From: Polyangiaceae bacterium
GTDB taxonomy: Bacteria; Myxococcota_A; Polyangia; Polyangiales; Polyangiaceae
Length of the DNA stretch: 64,000 bases
Reading direction: 5' to 3'
Assembly: GCA_019637265.1 (NCBI GenBank)
Contig: JAHBVY010000001.1
Location: forward strand, 1,054,001 to 1,118,000
The notes below the pieces were generated by a model. The model searched no databases. It saw only the letters and a list, made by a program, of their open reading frames with translations, and had not been told where the DNA came from. Position numbers and translations under genes: made by a program. Positions 17,024-25,537 of the stretch are shown piece after piece; position 1 is the stretch's first letter, and every line of letters starts with the position of its first letter.

Positions 17024-17950
17024 ATGACCCACGACCCGAAAAACGCTGAACCGGTGCTGCTGGTCGGCTCCATGGCCTTCGACGACCTGAGCCTGCCCAC
17101 CGGCGAGTTCCCCTCCGTGATCGGCGGCTCCGCCACCTACGCCGCGATGGCCGTCAGCCTGTTCGCGCCGGCTCAAATCGTGGCGGTGGTGGGGGAAGAT
17201 TTCCCTGAGGAAACGCTCGAGGCGCTGCGGCAGCGCGGGGTCGACACCCGCGGCGTGGAGCGCGCCCAGGGCAAGACCTTCCGCTGGGCGGGGCGCTACG
17301 CGCAGAACCTGGCGAGCCGCGAGACGCTGGACACCCAGCTCAACGTCTTCGCGGATTTTCGCCCCAAGCTCTTGCCCGAGCACTGCGAGGCGCGCTGGCT
17401 GTTCCTCGGGAACATCCACCCAGCGCTCCAGCTCCAGGTGCTGAGCCAATGCGGCACAGCGCGCTTCGTGGCGGCGGACACCATGAACTTTTGGATCGAG
17501 GGGGAGCGCAAGCTGGTGGAGGAGGTGCTCAGCAAGATCGACACCCTGACCATCAACGACGAGGAGCTGCGGCAGCTCGCGGGGGAGTACAACATCCGGA
17601 AGGCCGCGGCGCGCGTGCTGACGATGGGGCCGAAGCGCCTGGTGGTGAAGCGCGGCGAGTACGGCGCGATGCTGTTCGACGAGGCGGGGGTGTTCTACGC
17701 CCCGGCGTACCCGCTCGAGGTGGAGGTGGATCCGACCGGCGCGGGAGACAGCTTCGCCGGGGCGCTGTTCGGCTACCTCGCGAAGGCGGGGCGCGTCGAC
17801 CCGACGACGCTCCGGCAAGGCCTCCTCACGGCGTCCGTGGTCGCCTCGTTCAACGTGGAGGGGGTTGGGCACGCGGCGCTGTCGTCGCTCACGCCGGCGC
17901 GCGTCACGGCGCGCCTGGAGGAGCTCCGGCGACTGGTGCAGGTGGAGTGA
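17024..17950 (+). CDS. PfkB family sugar/nucleoside kinase
   Basis: 308 aa. PfkB fold: GSMAFDDLSLP and VIGGSATYAAMAV at the N-terminus; the ATP-site signature DPTGAGDSFAGALFGYLA at about residues 237-254, including the catalytic Asp in GAGD. Substrate cannot be read from sequence. Placement 60 nt after the MTA phosphorylase suggests a nucleoside or methylthioribose-related sugar (inference). A palindrome TTTCC-N4-GGAAA (17201-17214) lies within the gene, encoding DFPEE. Confidence 0.9.
   Translation: MTHDPKNAEPVLLVGSMAFDDLSLPTGEFPSVIGGSATYAAMAVSLFAPAQIVAVVGEDFPEETLEALRQRGVDTRGVERAQGKTFRWAGRYAQNLASRETLDTQLNVFADFRPKLLPEHCEARWLFLGNIHPALQLQVLSQCGTARFVAADTMNFWIEGERKLVEEVLSKIDTLTINDEELRQLAGEYNIRKAAARVLTMGPKRLVVKRGEYGAMLFDEAGVFYAPAYPLEVEVDPTGAGDSFAGALFGYLAKAGRVDPTTLRQGLLTASVVASFNVEGVGHAALSSLTPARVTARLEELRRLVQVE
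17201..17214. promoter_or_regulatory. TTTCC-N4-GGAAA palindrome
   Basis: TTTCCCTGAGGAAA inside the PfkB coding region. It is one of five copies of this over-represented palindrome; whether it is bound by a protein is unknown. Confidence 0.4.
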
Positions 17951-18075
17951 GCCGGCGTCCCAGAGCGGCCTCAGTGGAGCACCCTAGGGGGTAACGAGCC
18001 GCGCGTGGCTTCAAAGCTGGCGGCTCGGTCGGTCGGCCGTGATAGGCTCGCGGCTCTAGCAGGAGCGTGACGACG

Positions 18076-19143
18076 ATGAAAAGGTGGGCTGGCTTTCTGG
18101 GGCTGTGCGCGGCGCTCGCCGCGAGCGCGTGCGGCGGGGACGATGGCGGCGGCAATGACACCGGCGGGCAGGGCGGCAGCGGTGGTCAGGGCGGCTCATC
18201 AGGTTCAGCGGGCTCGGGGGGCATCTCGAATCACCCCTGCCAGCCGAGCGCCGACGAGTGCTACGTCGCCGGCAAGTCGGGGCCGGGCGCGGCCTGCCTC
18301 GCGCGCCACGACAACTCCGAGGGCGACGTGGTCACGCTGCGCGTGAGCCAGCTGGAGCTCTCCTCCCCCACCGCCCTACGTCAGCCGTTCTTACAGAACT
18401 CGGTGATCACCCCGAAGATCACCCCGGACGCGCCGGGCTGCTTCCAGTTCGGGCACAGTCAGTTCAACATCTTGTTCGCCTGGAACACCAGCACCCTCAA
18501 GGTGACCCAAGGCGCCGCGCCACCTCAGGCGCTGATCGGCCCCATGAGCGACGGCTCCTGCTACGCCGACTTCACGGATCCGGCGTCCGGCGCGAAGATT
18601 CAGCCGGTGGAGACGGATTTCGTCATCGAGGGCGACACTTACCGCGCGGTGTTCCCGGAGGTGGCGGTGCCCATCTACCTGGAGGACTCCCACACCAACT
18701 ACGCGCTGCTCCCGCTCCACGAGCTGGAGGTGACGGCCAAGCTGAGCGCCGATCGCGGCTGCGTGGGGCGCTACGTCCCGGAGAACCTGGACGAGACCCA
18801 GACCTGCGCCGCCAAGGAAGGCCAATTTGCATATGAGAATGGCGGCAGCTACCGCGGCTACGTGACCGTGGAGGAGGCCGATCGGGTGGACATCGACAGC
18901 CTCCGCTACAGCCTGTGCGTGCTCTTGAGCGGCAACGTGAAGCGCTGGCAGCACAAGCCCGCAGGGGAGACGATCGGCCGCTGCGTGGGCAGCACCGGCT
19001 ACGTGGAGGAGGGCGGCTACCCGAAGGGCAACTGGTGCGCTGGCACCAACCAGCCCGCGACGGACAGCTGCCACGACGCGTGGCTCATCGAGAGCCACTA
19101 CGCGGCGGCAGGCGTGAAGATCAACGGCACCTGTCCTGGTTGA
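18076..19143 (+). CDS. Putative lipoprotein with Gly/Ser linker
   Basis: 355 aa. ATG 18076 is chosen over GTG 18067 because AGGAG (18061-18065) then has a 10-nt spacing. The signal peptide MKRWAGFLGLCAALAASAC ends at a lipobox ASAC, then GGDDGGGND and a Gly/Gln/Ser linker (about 25-55). The mature domain contains many paired Cys (HPCQPSADECYV, GRCVGSTGYVEEGGYPKGNW, DSCHDAW), likely disulfide-bonded outside the cytoplasm. No family was recognised. The TAGGCT at 18043 is a possible -10 box. Confidence 0.8.
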   Translation: MKRWAGFLGLCAALAASACGGDDGGGNDTGGQGGSGGQGGSSGSAGSGGISNHPCQPSADECYVAGKSGPGAACLARHDNSEGDVVTLRVSQLELSSPTALRQPFLQNSVITPKITPDAPGCFQFGHSQFNILFAWNTSTLKVTQGAAPPQALIGPMSDGSCYADFTDPASGAKIQPVETDFVIEGDTYRAVFPEVAVPIYLEDSHTNYALLPLHELEVTAKLSADRGCVGRYVPENLDETQTCAAKEGQFAYENGGSYRGYVTVEEADRVDIDSLRYSLCVLLSGNVKRWQHKPAGETIGRCVGSTGYVEEGGYPKGNWCAGTNQPATDSCHDAWLIESHYAAAGVKINGTCPG

Positions 19144-19574
19144 GCCGGCTGCAGCCGCGTGGAGTGGCGCGGTGAGTGCTACGGTGAGGCGCACGAGCCA
19201 CGACGCAGCGCATCACGGCGCGGCGCTGCCGCTCGGAGCCACGGGGAATTTTTTGGGGGTTGGTAGCGCCGGGGCGAGCCGCGCGTCGCCGCAGTCACTG
19301 CGCCGAGGATGTGATCGGCAGGGTGCCCTGCGCCGCGCGACCCTGGAGCGCCGATCAGGTCGCCATCACGACGCAGCGCGCAACCCACCCCCACGTACAG
19401 CTGACTACACCTCCTACCGCGGAGCAGCGCTCACATCACGGGCCGGCCAGCGGTTCGCTCTCCACGAGCGCCCGGAATAGGTGTACACTGGCTCAGTCTT
19501 CCCCCACCTACCCGCCGGCGCTCGTGAAGCGCAGGCGCCGCGCGCGGCCGGGAGCCGCAGCACCGGAGCTGACT
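19144..19574. other. Intergenic region
   Basis: A 431-nt gap. A 12-bp palindrome CGGCTGCAGCCG (19146-19157) just after the stop may be a weak terminator hairpin. A G-tract copy lies at 19249-19268. TACACT near 19483 is a possible -10 box for the following gene. Confidence 0.45.
19249..19268 (+). repeat. G-tract repeat, variant GGGGGTTGGTAGCGCC
   Basis: A run of Ts then GGGGGTTGGTAGCGC in the intergenic gap. Related to the GGGGGTTGGACGGCACCGC copies but diverged after TTGG. Confidence 0.5.
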
Positions 19575-22500
19575 ATGTCCCGCTGGCTGAAGTATTCCTG
19601 GTACGCCGCGCTCGCCGCGATCGCGAGCGGCTGCGCGGGGAGCTGTTCGAGCTGTTCCTCCTGTGGGGTGACGCCGCTCCCCGGTGGGTTCGAGAACGCG
19701 AAGCGCATCGACAACGCCGCGAGCGTGCGGATCACCGAGTCGGGGTTTGATTTCCTCGAGGATAATCTCGGCTCACTGGCGGGCTCCCTGCTCGGCGACG
19801 ACACCGGCGGCGGTGGGGTGATCACCTTCGAGGTGCCTTCCTCCAGCCAGAACTTGCTCCCAACCGTGGACATCGATGTCTGCCCAGGCGGCCCCGACGC
19901 GAACGCCAACCCGCCCAAGTGCCTGTTCGAGGCCGACCTCACCCAGGCCAACCTCAACATCAGCAGCAGCGCGCCCCACCACATCGTGGTGAGCGGCACC
20001 ATCGCGGCCCGGCTCCAGCACCTCCCCGTCCGAGTGACGGCTTTGTTCATCCCGAGCACGCCCAGTATCCGCCTGAACAACGGCGCCAGCTGCAATGACG
20101 CCCAGCGGGGTAACTTCGCGAACATCCCGATCGACATCCGCATCTCGATCTCCACGGAGAAGGACCCCGAGCACGCGGCGCGGCGCGGCTACTCCCGCGT
20201 GTCCATCGAACAGTTCTCGCTCAACCAAGACGCGCTCAGCAACTCGATCGCGGCGTGCGGCGGTGGCCTGACTGGGCCCATCATCAACGCGCTGAAGGGC
20301 TTCCTCATGCCCCAGCTCGTCGGGCCGCTCATCGGCAACCTCACCAGCACGCTGGATGAGCAGCTGTGCATGAGCGAGGACCCCGCGAGCGGCGCCACCT
20401 GCCCCACCGGCACCGCGGCCGATGGCGACGGCATCTGCCGCTTCACCAACGGCGACTGCGTGGGCACCGCCCTGGGCATCGATGGCAATATCGATTTGTC
20501 AGGGATGCTGGCGAGCCTCTCCCCCGGCACCGAAGGCGGGCTCGACTTCATGCTCGCCGTGGGTGGCGAGGGCACCCGCGACGACGGCTCGGGGATGCTG
20601 TGGGGCGATCTCAACCCGGTGGGTGGCGGCGCCACCCTCGGGATGATGGGCGGCGCCGAGCCCCGGCCGCTCACCACCTGCGTCCCCATCGTGCCGAGCG
20701 CGCTGCCGACTGGCATCCCGATCCCCGATGAGCTGACCAGCAACACCATCAGCGGCTGGACGGGCGATGGGCCCCACGTCGGCATCGCGCTGTCGGAGCG
20801 CTTCATCAACCACGCGCTCGCCGGCGCCTACAACTCGGGCGCGCTGTGCCTCGGCATCGGCGGCGAGACGTTGGGCGGCATGCTGACCAGCGACACCCTG
20901 GGCCTGCTCATCCCCTCCTTGAAGGAGCTGGCGCGCCAGCAGCGCACGGCACCGCTCGCCATCGTGCTGCGCCCCCAGGCGCCGCCGCAGGCGACGGTGG
21001 GCAATGGCTCTGACCTTCAAACGGATCCGGTGCTGCGGCTCGCGCTGCCGAACCTCGCGGTCGACTTCTACCTGTGGTCGAATGATCGCTTCATCCGCGC
21101 CTTCAGCGCTCAGTTCGATCTCGACATCCCGGTCAACCTGGAGGTCGATGAGAACAGCGCCCTGGCCCCGGTGCTGCAAGACATCGGCGTGAGCAACCCA
21201 CGGATGACCAACGCCCCGCTCATCCGCGAGGACAAGGACGCTGCCGCGCAGACGCTGGCCAGCCTGTTGGCCAGTCAGATCGGCGGCGCGCTCGGCGGCG
21301 CCATCGACCCCATCAGCCTGAACGACTCCCTGGCGGATCTGGGCCTCGCGCTGCGGATCCCCGCCACGGTGGAGGGCGTGGGGAGCCCCGGGCTCCGGCG
21401 GCTGCAGAAGGGCAGCGACGGCTTCCTGGGCATCTTCGCGGCGCTGGAGCCAGCCGGCGCCCCCTACGTCCACTTCAGTGAGACGGAGGCGCGCGTCAGC
21501 TCCAAACAGGTGGATCCAGCGGGGCTCACCCTCGCGACGGCCAGCGTGGACAACATCCCGCGCATCACCATCGACGCCAAGAGCAGCCTGGACCGCGGCG
21601 AGCTGGCCATCGAGTACCAGTACCGCCTGAACCAGGGCTACTGGCGCCCATGGCAGCAGAACAGCCGCATTGAGGTTCAAGACCCAAGCCTCCGCCTCCA
21701 GGGGCGGCACCAGGTCGAGGTGCGCTCCCGCGTGGTGGGTGAGCCACGCACGGTGGACCGCACCCCACCGGTGATCGAGGTCCTGGTGGACAAGAGCGCA
21801 CCCGAGGTGGAGCTCAAGGAGACCGACGCGGGTCGCGTGGCGGTCTCGGTGTACGACGTGGTGAGCCCGGCGAGCGCGCTCGAGGTGCGGTGGCAGCTCG
21901 ACGACGGCGCCTTCAGCGCGTGGACGGTGGCTGAAGGCCTCGAGCTCATTGAGGTCGGCAGCGACGCCCGTCGCCTGACGGTGGAGGTGCGCGACGAGGA
22001 GGGCAACATCGGCTCTCAGAGCCAGGGCCTGATCCGAGGCCGCCCCGATCCGACGTTCGCCAGCGAGGGCGCCTGCGACTGCAGCGTGCCTGGGGCGACC
22101 GGCGCCGGGCGTGCACCAGCGGGCTTGGTGGCGCTCGGCGGGGTGCTGCTGTTCGCAGGGCTGCGCCGCCGGCGCCGTGGTGTCGCTGCTCCTCGACAGG
22201 GCGTGGCTTCGTCAGTGGACACGACGACTGCCCTCGCCGTGGCTACCGCGGGGGCGCCCCTGCCGCGCGCCAAAGGGCAGCGCGCGGCGCGTCACCTCGC
22301 GAAGGTCGGCTTGATCGCCATCGCGGCGTCGTTCAACGGTTGTTCGTGCAGTGACACCGACGACCCGGGCGGCAATGGGGGCTCGGGAGCTACGGGCGGC
22401 ACCGGGGGCAGCGGTGGCTCGGGCGGCAACCCCACCTGCACCAACTGCGAGACCCTCGCGCCTGGCCTGGTAGGGGCCTACGCATCGGCCGTAGCCGCTG

Positions 22501-23846
22501 CGGACGGCACCATCTGGGTCGCGGCGTACAACGACCTGGGCGTGGTGGACTCACCCTCGTCGGGCGCCAACACCTCGCTGTTCGGCGACTTGGCGGTGGG
22601 TCGCGTCGGGGACGACGGCAGCGTGGCCTGGACCGCGGTGGACGGTCTGCCTTCGGTGGACTCCTCGCTGCCTCCAGGGTCCCCCGGCGGCCCGCCGGAT
22701 CCGGCCTTCGTGGACGTCAACAGCTACCGCGGCGGCCTCACGGATCCGGGGGACGACGTGGGGCTGTGGACGAGCATCCAGCTCGGCGGAGATGGCCTGC
22801 CGCAGGTCGCCTACTACGACGCCACCAACCGCGCGCTGAAGTTCGCGCAGCGGGACGATCAAGGCGAGTGGTCGCTGCACACCGTGCAGCAGAACGACCG
22901 CGCCGACATCGGGCGCTACGCGAAGCTGGTGCTCCGCGATGGGCGCCCGGTGATCGCCTTCCTCGCCATCGAGCCGGGCGCCGATGGGCGCGCCCAAGGG
23001 GTGGTGCGGGTGGCCAGCGCCCAGAGCGCGCTGCCGCGGCAGGCGAGCGACTGGGTGTTCGCCGACGCGGCGGTGGGCCCCGCCCCTTGTCGTCAGTTCA
23101 TCTGCGCATCGGGCGACGAGTGCCGCGCGGATGATGGCGTGTGCGCCACGCCGCTCACCACCTGCGACCCGAACTGCGGCAGCAAGACCAAGTGCTTCGA
23201 CCTCGGCTCAGGGCCACGCTGCGAGGACATCCTGGACCAGCGCCACGTGGACACCTACCCGGAGGCGAGCGGGCTCTACATCGACCTCGCGGTCGCTGGG
23301 AATGGCCTGGGGCTCATCTACTACGACCGCCTCCGTGGCGATCTGTACGGGGTGCGTGAGGAGGGCGGCGCTTGGCAGACGCCGGTTCTCCTCGATGGTC
23401 AAGGCCCCGGTCCATCGGACAGCGGTGACACCGGCATCGGCGCGAGCCTGTTCATCGATGGCAACGGCGACTGGCACGTCAGCTACTCTGACGGCATCAC
23501 GGAGACGGTGCGTTACCTGAAGGTGACCGGCGGGGTCACGCCCGGCACGCCCCAGGTGGTGGACGACGGCGCCACGCCCGACGGGCGCGCGGTGGTCGGC
23601 GACGACACCAGCGTGTGGGTCAACAGCAATGGCACCGTGTTCGTGTCCTACCAAGACGCGACGGGTGGCCTCCTGAAGCTCGCGACCCACGACGGCACCG
23701 GGTGGGAGGTGCGCACCCTGAACATCGACGGGTGGGTGAACGGCGCCACCCAGGTGCTGGACGTCCAAGGCGCGCCGCGCGTGATGGCGCACTGGCGTAA
23801 GGCGGTGCCCCACGCGCACGGCAGCGTGGCGTTCGTCACCCCCTGA
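19575..23846 (+). CDS. Secreted two-part protein with a mid-chain MYXO-CTERM-type tail
   Basis: 1423 aa in one open frame from ATG 19575. Part 1 (residues 1-870) starts with a lipoprotein-like signal (SRWLKYSWYAALAAIASGC) and a Cys-rich patch. It is a large extracytoplasmic domain with a TULIP-like helical stretch (IINALKGFLMPQLVGPLIGN; tentative). It ends in a MYXO-CTERM-type tail: CDCS at 834-837, a hydrophobic segment PAGLVALGGVLLFAGL, then five Arg at 864-868. Part 2 (about 885-1423) opens with a second lipoprotein-like signal (VGLIAIAASFNGC, Cys about 923), a Gly/Ser linker and repeated beta-rich blades (LYIDLAVAGNGLGLIYYD). No stop or shift lies between. In-frame GTGs at 22203, 22215 and 22239 could start a separate second gene. 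Confidence 0.75.
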   Translation: MSRWLKYSWYAALAAIASGCAGSCSSCSSCGVTPLPGGFENAKRIDNAASVRITESGFDFLEDNLGSLAGSLLGDDTGGGGVITFEVPSSSQNLLPTVDIDVCPGGPDANANPPKCLFEADLTQANLNISSSAPHHIVVSGTIAARLQHLPVRVTALFIPSTPSIRLNNGASCNDAQRGNFANIPIDIRISISTEKDPEHAARRGYSRVSIEQFSLNQDALSNSIAACGGGLTGPIINALKGFLMPQLVGPLIGNLTSTLDEQLCMSEDPASGATCPTGTAADGDGICRFTNGDCVGTALGIDGNIDLSGMLASLSPGTEGGLDFMLAVGGEGTRDDGSGMLWGDLNPVGGGATLGMMGGAEPRPLTTCVPIVPSALPTGIPIPDELTSNTISGWTGDGPHVGIALSERFINHALAGAYNSGALCLGIGGETLGGMLTSDTLGLLIPSLKELARQQRTAPLAIVLRPQAPPQATVGNGSDLQTDPVLRLALPNLAVDFYLWSNDRFIRAFSAQFDLDIPVNLEVDENSALAPVLQDIGVSNPRMTNAPLIREDKDAAAQTLASLLASQIGGALGGAIDPISLNDSLADLGLALRIPATVEGVGSPGLRRLQKGSDGFLGIFAALEPAGAPYVHFSETEARVSSKQVDPAGLTLATASVDNIPRITIDAKSSLDRGELAIEYQYRLNQGYWRPWQQNSRIEVQDPSLRLQGRHQVEVRSRVVGEPRTVDRTPPVIEVLVDKSAPEVELKETDAGRVAVSVYDVVSPASALEVRWQLDDGAFSAWTVAEGLELIEVGSDARRLTVEVRDEEGNIGSQSQGLIRGRPDPTFASEGACDCSVPGATGAGRAPAGLVALGGVLLFAGLRRRRRGVAAPRQGVASSVDTTTALAVATAGAPLPRAKGQRAARHLAKVGLIAIAASFNGCSCSDTDDPGGNGGSGATGGTGGSGGSGGNPTCTNCETLAPGLVGAYASAVAAADGTIWVAAYNDLGVVDSPSSGANTSLFGDLAVGRVGDDGSVAWTAVDGLPSVDSSLPPGSPGGPPDPAFVDVNSYRGGLTDPGDDVGLWTSIQLGGDGLPQVAYYDATNRALKFAQRDDQGEWSLHTVQQNDRADIGRYAKLVLRDGRPVIAFLAIEPGADGRAQGVVRVASAQSALPRQASDWVFADAAVGPAPCRQFICASGDECRADDGVCATPLTTCDPNCGSKTKCFDLGSGPRCEDILDQRHVDTYPEASGLYIDLAVAGNGLGLIYYDRLRGDLYGVREEGGAWQTPVLLDGQGPGPSDSGDTGIGASLFIDGNGDWHVSYSDGITETVRYLKVTGGVTPGTPQVVDDGATPDGRAVVGDDTSVWVNSNGTVFVSYQDATGGLLKLATHDGTGWEVRTLNIDGWVNGATQVLDVQGAPRVMAHWRKAVPHAHGSVAFVTP

Positions 23847-23890
23847 GCCGTAGCCGGCTCCGCCCACTGCCGTGACAGCGGCACCTGCAT

Positions 23891-23928
23891 GCAGCGCGTG
23901 GCCCCGGCCGCGCGCTGCAGCGCTTTTT
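23891..23928 (+). terminator. Rho-independent terminator
   Basis: Stem GCAGCGCG / CGCGCTGC (23891-23898, 23911-23918) with an inner GGCC/GGCC pair, then CAGCGC and five Ts. It lies 45 nt after the stop of the 1423-aa gene. Confidence 0.8.
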
Positions 23929-23945
23929 GTCGGCTGCGCGCTGCA

Positions 23946-24041
23946 GTCAGCTGCACTGACCCAACACCGTGCTGAGTCGTGGCGCTGTAGTCAGCTATAC
24001 TGACCTAACGCCGTGCTGAGTCGTAAGTCAGCTACACTGAC
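23946..24041. repeat. GTCAG-N5-CTGAC tandem hairpin repeat, 3 copies
   Basis: GTCAGCTGCACTGAC (23946), GTCAGCTATACTGAC (23990) and GTCAGCTACACTGAC (24027), each followed by CYAACRC and, in the first two, CCGTGCTGAGTCGT. Arms are perfect and the 5-nt centres vary. The cluster lies between a terminator and a C-rich tract. Confidence 0.9.
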
Positions 24042-24080
24042 CCAACGCGGCACCGAGCGCCATCACGGCGCCCCAGAGCG

Positions 24081-24105
24081 CCATGCCAAACCCCCTGACC
24101 CCCCT
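24081..24105 (-). repeat. G-tract repeat, GGGGGTTTGGC type
   Basis: On the minus strand GGGGGGTCAGGGGGTTTGGCATGG. It is 40 nt after the hairpin cluster at 23946-24041. Confidence 0.7.
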
Positions 24106-24170
24106 CACGAGCCACTGAGCGCCCTCGCGCGCTGCCGCACGGGTACCGAGCGCCCCAGCGCTCTCGTCGA

Positions 24171-24434
24171 CTACGCAGCCTGAATGGCGCCGTCGGAGGC
24201 CACGGTGGCGGTCGCCGGGCCCAGCGCGGCTTGGCGCTCCTCGGCGACCAGCGCCAACAACTCCTGCTTGGTGACCACCTGCGTCTCCAGCATCACGCGC
24301 ATGCAGCCGTCGATGTAGCCATGCGCCCGCGCGAGCCGCGCGTAGGCCACCCCTTCACTGCGGAGCTGGAAGACGTCGCGCAACATGGCGCGCAGGTTGT
24401 CGAGGAGCTCGGCCTTGGAAGTCACTGACGTCAT
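24171..24434 (-). CDS. Small helical hypothetical protein
   Basis: 87 aa. The start at 24434 is set by AGGAGATCCTC directly upstream on the minus strand. The sequence is almost entirely helix-forming (MTSVTSKAELLDNLRAMLRD, ARAHGYIDGCMRVMLETQVV, TKQELLALVAEERQAAL), with no signal peptide. No family was recognised. It is divergent from panD across a 396-nt gap. Confidence 0.75.
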   Translation of the reverse strand: MTSVTSKAELLDNLRAMLRDVFQLRSEGVAYARLARAHGYIDGCMRVMLETQVVTKQELLALVAEERQAALGPATATVASDGAIQAA

Positions 24435-24830
24435 GAGGATCTCCTGGGCGCCCGACGGCGCGACCACCTCCCGCTACCTGAGCCCACCCCGAGCGGCCAA
24501 GTTTCGGCACGACTCGTGACAGCGACATCGCCGCGAGCCGCCAAGAACGCTGCACCCACACGTGAGCGCCGCGTTGCGCCGACATCAGCCGCACCCGCGA
24601 GCAGGGAGAAGGGCCCAGGTCCCGGCCACCACGGAGCCTGTAAGACTCGTGACACCCACCCTCACCCCTGATGTAGGTAGCTGTGCGCAGGACGCTCACA
24701 GCGCGTGACTTTCGAGTTTCCAGGAGGTGTCTGGCGCTTGAACGAGCCCCGGGTTGTCTCTACATTTCCCAGCGTCCGGCAGGTGGACCCGCGATGTGTG
24801 GGCCGCCATGACGCGACTCGTGAGGTTCCC
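24435..24830. other. Divergent promoter region upstream of panD
   Basis: A 396-nt gap between divergent genes. GACTCGTGA occurs three times (24511, 24644, 24815), possibly by chance or as an operator. A promoter-like pair for panD lies at 24738-24766. No gene is evident. Confidence 0.45.
24738..24766 (+). promoter_or_regulatory. Candidate sigma-70-type promoter for panD
   Basis: TTGAAC (24738-24743) and TACATT (24761-24766) with exactly 17 nt between them, each 4 of 6 matches to consensus. It ends 64 nt upstream of the panD ATG. Confidence 0.4.
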
Positions 24831-25232
24831 ATGAAACTCAACGTCTTCAAGTCCAAGATCCACCGCGCGACCGTCACCCACGCTGACCTGGAGTATGAGG
24901 GCAGCGTCACCATCGACGCCGACTTGCTCGAGCGCGCGGACATCCTCCCTTACGAGGCGATCCACATCTGGAACGTCACGCAGGGGACGCGGCTCGTCAC
25001 CTACGCCCTGGAAGGGCCGCGCGGCTCCGGCTGTATCTGCGTGAACGGCGCCGCGGCGCACCTGAACGCCCCTGGGGATTTGGTGATCCTGGCCACCTTC
25101 GCCGACATGGACCGCGCGGAGGCCGCCCGCCACGTGCCCACGGTGGTGCGGGTGGATCGCCAAAACCGCGCGCTGGACGACACCAGCCAAGAGCGCCCAG
25201 GGCCCATCCTCAACTCGATTTCCATGAGCTGA
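24831..25232 (+). CDS. panD: Aspartate 1-decarboxylase precursor
   Basis: 133 aa. It makes beta-alanine from aspartate for pantothenate and CoA synthesis. The start ATG 24831 gives [20 protein letters not shown], the standard N-terminus. The self-cleavage site Gly24-Ser25 (EYEGSVTID) that yields the pyruvoyl cofactor is intact, and [16 protein letters not shown] matches the tetramer core. A longer frame to 24705 is not needed. It stands alone; other pan genes are not in the window. Confidence 0.97.
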   Translation: MKLNVFKSKIHRATVTHADLEYEGSVTIDADLLERADILPYEAIHIWNVTQGTRLVTYALEGPRGSGCICVNGAAAHLNAPGDLVILATFADMDRAEAARHVPTVVRVDRQNRALDDTSQERPGPILNSISMS

Positions 25233-25240
25233 GCCGCCAA

Positions 25241-25260
25241 GGGCGGGGTTTGGGGGGTGC
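25241..25260 (+). repeat. G-tract repeat
   Basis: GGGCGGGGTTTGGGGGGTGC, 8 nt after the panD stop. Same family as other intergenic G-tracts; lacks the ACGGCACCGC end. Confidence 0.6.
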
Positions 25261-25401
25261 ACTCCCTCCTAGTGCACGGCCTAGGCCTCTGAGCGGTGCT
25301 GTTCACGCGCCGAGAGTCGCTCTTGTCACGGTCGTCGACCTGATGGGCGTCTCCGGGCGGCCTCGAAGAGCATTTCCAGGCGCTGGAAGTGTTGAAGAGC
25401 C

Positions 25402-25417
25402 GGTTGGACGGCACCGC
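25402..25417 (+). repeat. GGTTGGACGGCACCGC repeat end without G-tract
   Basis: Exact copy of the conserved 16-nt end seen at 5045, 42582 and (one mismatch) 51715 and 61598. The G-run is missing here. The flanking 305-nt gap (25233-25537) holds no gene. Confidence 0.65.
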
Positions 25418-25537
25418 TTCGGGGCGTCGCGGGTCGGGAAAGACTGGCGACGCGCCGAGCGTTCGGATAAGCCCTCGCCAGGGCGGACGCTGTGAGCCCT
25501 GCCGCGGCTCACGCGGCGTGGGCTGCCCCCGAGCTCC

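Noticed and set aside
20499-21710. 403-codon minus-strand frame
   Set aside because: Antisense to the 1423-aa gene; Ala/Gln/Arg-rich shadow.
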